Source of the DNA: JACKNG01 sp050184115
GTDB taxonomy: Bacteria > Pseudomonadota > Gammaproteobacteria > Ga0077536
Assembly (NCBI GenBank): GCA_050184115.1
Contig: JBFXAQ010000002.1
Coordinates: 248,001-312,000 of the forward strand
Reading direction: 5' to 3'
Length of the DNA stretch: 64,000 nucleotides
Below the pieces are notes generated by a model, which was given only the letters and a program-made list of their open reading frames with translations, had not been told where the DNA came from and did no database searches. A program made the translations under genes and the position numbers. This document shows, in pieces, positions 60,351 to 64,000 of this stretch; the first letter of the stretch is position 1; every line of letters begins with the position of its first letter.

Positions 60351-61199
60351 ATGTCGTCCCCCCGCCCCGCCGATGTCGATCAGGCTACGTTCTGGAACGA
60401 GGACGGCGGACGCCGCTGGGTCGAACACATCGACCAGTTGGAGCGCATGCTCGAGGGAATGAGCCGCGTGCTGGTCGAGGCCGTCGCCGCGGCGCCGGGC
60501 GAACGCGTCCTCGACGTCGGCTGCGGCGGCGGACCGACCAGCGCGCAGTACGCCGCGGCGGTCGGCGAAACCGGCCACGTCCTCGGCATCGACATCTCGG
60601 CCGTCATCCTCGAAGTCGCCCGGCGTCGCTTCGCCGAGCAGCGGAACCTGCGCTTCGAAGTGGCCGATGCCGGCACCCATGCCTTCGCCCCGGGCAGCTT
60701 CGACGTCCTCACCTCGCGTTTCGGCGTGATGTTCTTTCCCGATCCGCCGACAGCGTTCACCAACCTCCGCCGCGCCCTGCGCACTGGCGGCCGACTGTGC
60801 TTCATGTGCTGGCGCAGCCTCGACGAGAACCCTTGGATGGGTGCGGCCGCGGCCGCCGCATTCACCGTCATCCCGCCACCGCCGAAGCCCGCGCCGGGTA
60901 CGCCCGGCCCGTTCTCGCTCGGCCGCCGCGAGCGCGTCCTGGACATCCTCGGCGCAGCCGGCTTCGCCGACGTCACGCTCGAAGGCGTCGAGCGCGACAT
61001 CACCCTCGGCGACCTCGACCAGGCCGTCGACTGGTTGACCCGCATGGGGCCGGCGGCAGCACCACTGGCCGAGGCGCCGGCGGCGGTACGCGACGACGCC
61101 ATCGCCGCCATGCGTGCCGAACTCGCCCGCCACCAGCGCAACGGCGCCGTCACCCTGCCCGGTGCGACCTGGCTGGTGCGCGCGCGGGTCGGCGGCTGA
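60351..61199 (+). CDS. Class I SAM-dependent methyltransferase
   Basis: 282 aa. N-terminal FWNEDGGRRWVEHIDQLERML, SAM motif I VLDVGCGGGPTSAQYAAAVG, motif II GIDIS, and TSRFGVMFFPDP with the post-I acidic residue. UbiE/COQ5-like or small-molecule methyltransferase. The ATG at 60,351 has GAGGAG upstream. Function not assignable; not part of the menaquinone operon here, although a UbiE-like role cannot be excluded. Confidence 0.88.
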   Translation: MSSPRPADVDQATFWNEDGGRRWVEHIDQLERMLEGMSRVLVEAVAAAPGERVLDVGCGGGPTSAQYAAAVGETGHVLGIDISAVILEVARRRFAEQRNLRFEVADAGTHAFAPGSFDVLTSRFGVMFFPDPPTAFTNLRRALRTGGRLCFMCWRSLDENPWMGAAAAAAFTVIPPPPKPAPGTPGPFSLGRRERVLDILGAAGFADVTLEGVERDITLGDLDQAVDWLTRMGPAAAPLAEAPAAVRDDAIAAMRAELARHQRNGAVTLPGATWLVRARVGG

Positions 61200-61270
61200 A
61201 CACGGCGCGGGCGGCGCCCCGGCGCAGCGTCTACACTGGACCGACCGAGGCCATCGAAAGGGGAGAGACC

Positions 61271-61861
61271 ATGGGACGAGAAGAACCGTTGACGGGCACC
61301 CGCGCCTTTTGCGACCTGGACCTGCGCGAGCGCGACAACCTGGACAAGGAGATGACCGCGATGGTGCGCGGCATCGAGAAGAAGTACGGCTTCATGCCGA
61401 ACTTCGTCAAGTTGTTCGCCACCGACAACCTGCGCTTGCGCGTGTTCATGGAACAGTACATGGAACTGATGCGGCCGGACTCCGGCCTGACCCAGTTCGA
61501 ACACGAACTCATCGCGCTGGTCAGCGCCGCCACCAACGGCTGCATCTATTGCTGCGCTCACCACGGCGCCCTGTTGCGCGGCGAGACCGGCGACCCGCTG
61601 CTGGCCGAGTACGTCGGCCGCAACTACCGCCAGGCGGATCTCTCACCGCGCCACATGGCCATGCTCGACTTCGCCGTCAAGGTGCTGACCGACGCCGAGG
61701 GCATCACGTCCGAAGATCGCCAGGCCCTGCGCGACGCCGGATTCGACGACGAGCAGATGTGGACGGTGATCTCGACGGCGTCGTTCTACGCCGCCGCCAA
61801 CCGCATGTCCCAGGCCGCTGGCCTCAAGGTCACGCCGGGCTATCTCACCATGCACCGCTGA
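61271..61861 (+). CDS. AhpD-like / carboxymuconolactone decarboxylase-family protein
   Basis: 196 aa, all-helical AhpD-like fold. The redox/active motif is CIYCCAHHG (C-x2-C-x3-H) in NGCIYCCAHHGALLRG. Peroxidase-related or decarboxylase-like family. ATG at 61,271 follows GGGAGAG; a TACACT -10-like hexamer lies at 61,232-61,237. It probably deals with peroxides formed during catabolism; substrate unproven. Confidence 0.87.
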   Translation: MGREEPLTGTRAFCDLDLRERDNLDKEMTAMVRGIEKKYGFMPNFVKLFATDNLRLRVFMEQYMELMRPDSGLTQFEHELIALVSAATNGCIYCCAHHGALLRGETGDPLLAEYVGRNYRQADLSPRHMAMLDFAVKVLTDAEGITSEDRQALRDAGFDDEQMWTVISTASFYAAANRMSQAAGLKVTPGYLTMHR

Positions 61862-62121
61862 GGCGGTGCAGACGGCGCGACACCCCCACAGTGCCAGTGC
61901 GCCGGGCGCAAGGCGTCGTCGCGATACGCGGCCAGGTCGGCGACGGTAACGCGCGCGAGGTGCTTGTCGATGCTCGTCGCGACCAGCGCCGCGGTCGCAA
62001 CGCTCGGACCTGACCAACCTTCCGGTTGACACGAATCGGACCTTCCCTGGCCAAGCACACCTGCCTCCGCCCGCTGGCGCTGTTGCGAGCCCGGCCGTCA
62101 TCAGCCGAGGCGCCGACTGCG

Positions 62122-63120
62122 TCAGCGGATCGCCACCGGGTTGATGATCATCTGCACCGTGCCCTTGAGGCGTGCCTGGCCGAGCACGAACATGAACTCC
62201 GAGGCGCGGTCGGCGGCGAGTTCGCGGGTGACGATGTTCTCCAGGATGTAGATGCCGCGCTTGGTGAGGAACTCCTGGTGCACCGGCAGGTAGACGTCCT
62301 CGACCTCGCCCGGCTGGATCTCGAGGCCGAAGGTGTCGCCACCTACCGCGACGGGGTCGAAGCCTGCCAGGTAGAGCGCGCCCCCTTTGCCGAGGCCCGG
62401 CTGGGAAGCCATGTAGCGCTGGGCGTCGATGGCCGCGAGCGCCATGTAGCCGGTATTGATGAGCACCACGTCACCCTTGGCCAGAGCAATGCCCTGGCGC
62501 GCCAGCGCGCCCTTGATCTCGGCCTCGTTGACAGCGACCTCGGGCTTCAGCATGGCATGGCCGTCGACCGTCATGACCTTGTCCGGCGCCGTCTCCTGCA
62601 GGTAGCCGAGGGCGTCGATCAACACGCCCCGGGCTACGATGGGCGGGATGTCCGAGGTCGAGAACTTCTTCAGCCCGCCCTGGTGGAAGAACGCGTGGAT
62701 GTCGTTGCCGTTGTAATAGGTGTGATTGATGCCGACATGGCCGAGGCCGTCGATCTGGGTGCCGACGCCGAAGAACACCAGTCCCCAGTCGTCGTTACCG
62801 GTGACCTGGCCCTTGCCGATGGGCTCGCCGGCATTGTTGAAGATGGCGCCGTTGGAGACGACGAAGGTCTCGACCGTGCGCGAGCCGAAGGCCGGCGTGT
62901 CACGCGACACCTCCATGCCGAGCGCGTAGCGTTTGCCCGATTTCACCAGCTTCGCCGCCGCCGCGACGCTCTCGTCGCTGATCAGGTTGACCGCGCCGAG
63001 GGTATCGTCCTTGCCCCAGCGGGACGGGTACCAGTCGTCGGCAGCACTGGCGATGTGGTTGGCGGCGCAGGCCGCGATGGCGGTCGCGAGCGTCAGCGCG
63101 CGCAACGGGTTCGTACGCAT
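62122..63120 (-). CDS. Exported cyclase-family (kynurenine formamidase-like) protein
   Basis: 332 aa with signal peptide (LATAIAACAANHIASAADD). Cyclase-fold (PF04199) signals: GTQIDGLGHVG, the D-G-x2-H metal motif (variant of HxGTHxDxPxH), and LGLEIQPGEVEDVYLPVHQEF. May be a metal-dependent hydrolase of amides or cyclic esters. ATG at 63,120 has GGGGAGGAC upstream. The 260 bases downstream contain no credible gene. Confidence 0.87.
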   Translation of the reverse strand: MRTNPLRALTLATAIAACAANHIASAADDWYPSRWGKDDTLGAVNLISDESVAAAAKLVKSGKRYALGMEVSRDTPAFGSRTVETFVVSNGAIFNNAGEPIGKGQVTGNDDWGLVFFGVGTQIDGLGHVGINHTYYNGNDIHAFFHQGGLKKFSTSDIPPIVARGVLIDALGYLQETAPDKVMTVDGHAMLKPEVAVNEAEIKGALARQGIALAKGDVVLINTGYMALAAIDAQRYMASQPGLGKGGALYLAGFDPVAVGGDTFGLEIQPGEVEDVYLPVHQEFLTKRGIYILENIVTRELAADRASEFMFVLGQARLKGTVQMIINPVAIR

Positions 63121-63237
63121 GATTCGGTCCTCCCCTGTGGGCGGCGCGGGTGCGCCGTCCGCCGGGAGTATACGGAACCGCGCCCGCCTCGCGACGCGTG
63201 GTGGCACCGAGCAGCGCCTGGCGAACGGCGCGAGCGC

Positions 63238-64000
63238 TCAGCTTTCCGGGCCCGCCGCCGGGTGGCGCGCCCGCCTCCGAAGCGTGCGCCGCGCGTGTCG
63301 CTTCTGTCGCCAGCGCAATACGCCGGTGACCCACAACGCGGTGGGCAACAGGCCGGCCACGCAGACCAGTGCGCGGCCGGCCCCACCGGCAGCCTCACCG
63401 TTGTGCAAGGGGTGCAGCCAGTTGAGCACGATGTCACCCGCGCCGTCCTGCCGCGGATCGCGCACGTGCAGCACCCTGCCGCTGTACTGGTCGAGCCACA
63501 CATTGGTGCGCGGGAAGCGCTGGCTCGGCTCACCCGGCTGCTGGAGATTGACGCGGTAGACACCGTGCGCGCCGTCCGGCGTCTCGATCCAGGCCAGTCG
63601 CGCATCTGGGAAGCGCGCCCGCGCCGTCGCCACGGCGGCGTCCAGCGGCAGGCGCGGGCTGCTGGACGGCGTCGAGCGCAGCGGCGGCGGCGCCCACAAC
63701 GGACCCACGCCGCCGAGCACGCCGCGCGTGGTCTCGGGCCAGGCCAGGGCCACGCCGGTGACGATCAGCAACAGCGTCAGGGCGAAGCCGTACACCGCGC
63801 TCGCGCGGTGGAAGTCGAACACCCGCCGCGCGCGCCCACGCCGCGGCCGCAGGCGCAGGCGGTCGCGCCACCCACGCCCGGTCCGCCACCACAGCACCGT
63901 GCCAGCCATCATCGTCACCAGCAGCAGCAGGCCGATGCCGCCGAGCAGACGACGTCCCGGCCAGTCGAACAGCAGGGTGTAATGCAGGTCGTAGATCCAG
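63238..64000 (-). CDS. PepSY-associated transmembrane protein (5' end outside window)
   Basis: At least 254 codons, reading frame open through the window edge. Membrane helices are visible near LLGGIGLLLLVTMMAGTVLWW, the second at FALTLLLIVTGVALAWPET, and a third near ALVCVAGLLPTALWVTGVL. RVFDFHRASAVYGF and LHPLHNGEAAGGAGR hold His residues seen in PepSY_TM proteins, and DQYSGRVLHVRDP is PepSY-like. Members act in iron/siderophore reduction or uptake. The 3' end is complete; the N-terminus is missing. Confidence 0.85.
   Translation of the reverse strand, partial: WIYDLHYTLLFDWPGRRLLGGIGLLLLVTMMAGTVLWWRTGRGWRDRLRLRPRRGRARRVFDFHRASAVYGFALTLLLIVTGVALAWPETTRGVLGGVGPLWAPPPLRSTPSSSPRLPLDAAVATARARFPDARLAWIETPDGAHGVYRVNLQQPGEPSQRFPRTNVWLDQYSGRVLHVRDPRQDGAGDIVLNWLHPLHNGEAAGGAGRALVCVAGLLPTALWVTGVLRWRQKRHARRTLRRRARHPAAGPES

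Overview
This is a gene-dense, high-GC (roughly two-thirds G+C) chromosomal window of about 62 protein-coding genes. I found no rRNA, tRNA, CRISPR array, transposase or phage gene. Outer-membrane porins, lipoproteins, cytochromes c and an NtrB/NtrC-type pair point to a Gram-negative Pseudomonadota. The content fits an aerobic or facultative hydrocarbon- or terpenoid-degrading beta/gammaproteobacterium; this placement is an inference, since no phylogenetic marker lies in the window.

Layout. 1-535: 3'-truncated OmpR-type regulator, followed by a spacer with four GGGGTCAGACCCC-type palindromes. 844-10.3 kb: an oxidoreductase/crotonase pair, a cytochrome c, a LolA-like protein plus MMPL/RND exporter carrying a C-terminal cNMP-binding-like domain, a FadD19-like CoA ligase and an alginate-export-type porin. 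10.3-11.8 kb: lipoprotein and MipA/OmpV protein diverging from an AT-rich promoter. 11.8-18.9 kb: a tightly overlapping minus-strand operon with the complete futalosine menaquinone pathway (mqnD-mqnB-mqnE-mqnA-mqnC), led by two unknown exported proteins and a hydrolase. 19.1-23.9 kb: PBP-like protein and porin diverging from a sensor kinase/sigma-54 activator pair. 23.9-30.5 kb: hydrolase, a PQQ alcohol dehydrogenase with the Asp-Tyr-Asp signature of lanthanide enzymes and its periplasmic binding protein, two crotonases, a cytochrome c, and between them a small structured transcription unit (candidate ncRNA or 23-codon ORF) with a perfect anti-Shine-Dalgarno complement and a strong terminator. 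30.6-32.6 kb: SDR and beta-hydroxyacid dehydrogenases. 32.7-36.5 kb: a Slam-type (type XI secretion) outer-membrane protein with a large FecR-domain candidate cargo. 36.6-41.5 kb: Nudix, MaoC, LEH-like, two coupled acyl-CoA dehydrogenases and DUF3237. 41.5-44.9 kb: GCS2 / RimK-type ATP-grasp / C39-like peptidase amidoligase cluster. 45-50.1 kb: LLM flavin oxidoreductase plus acetoacetate-decarboxylase-like protein, MFS transporter, ThDP decarboxylase. 50.1-51.6 kb: diiron ODP-like metallo-beta-lactamase protein paired with a soluble MCP-like protein. 51.7-55.7 kb: acyl-CoA ligase, SnoaL protein, cytochrome-c'-like protein coupled to a DcaP-type porin. 55.8-64 kb: small unknown gene, lipocalin coupled to a tungsten aldehyde:ferredoxin oxidoreductase, GMC oxidoreductase, methyltransferase, AhpD-like protein, cyclase-family protein and a truncated PepSY membrane protein.

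How it fits together. Two or more CoA ligases, two acyl-CoA dehydrogenases, three crotonases, hotdog hydratase, SDR and HIBADH-type dehydrogenases, LLM and nitronate-monooxygenase-type flavoenzymes and several porins suggest catabolism of hydrophobic carboxylic acids or cyclic terpenoid/steroid-like compounds. The PQQ dehydrogenase, two very similar cytochromes c and the tungsten oxidoreductase would oxidise alcohols and aldehydes, and the futalosine operon supplies menaquinone. The least explained elements are the structured unit at about 28,986-29,178, the Slam/FecR pair, the amidoligase cluster and the ODP/MCP pair.
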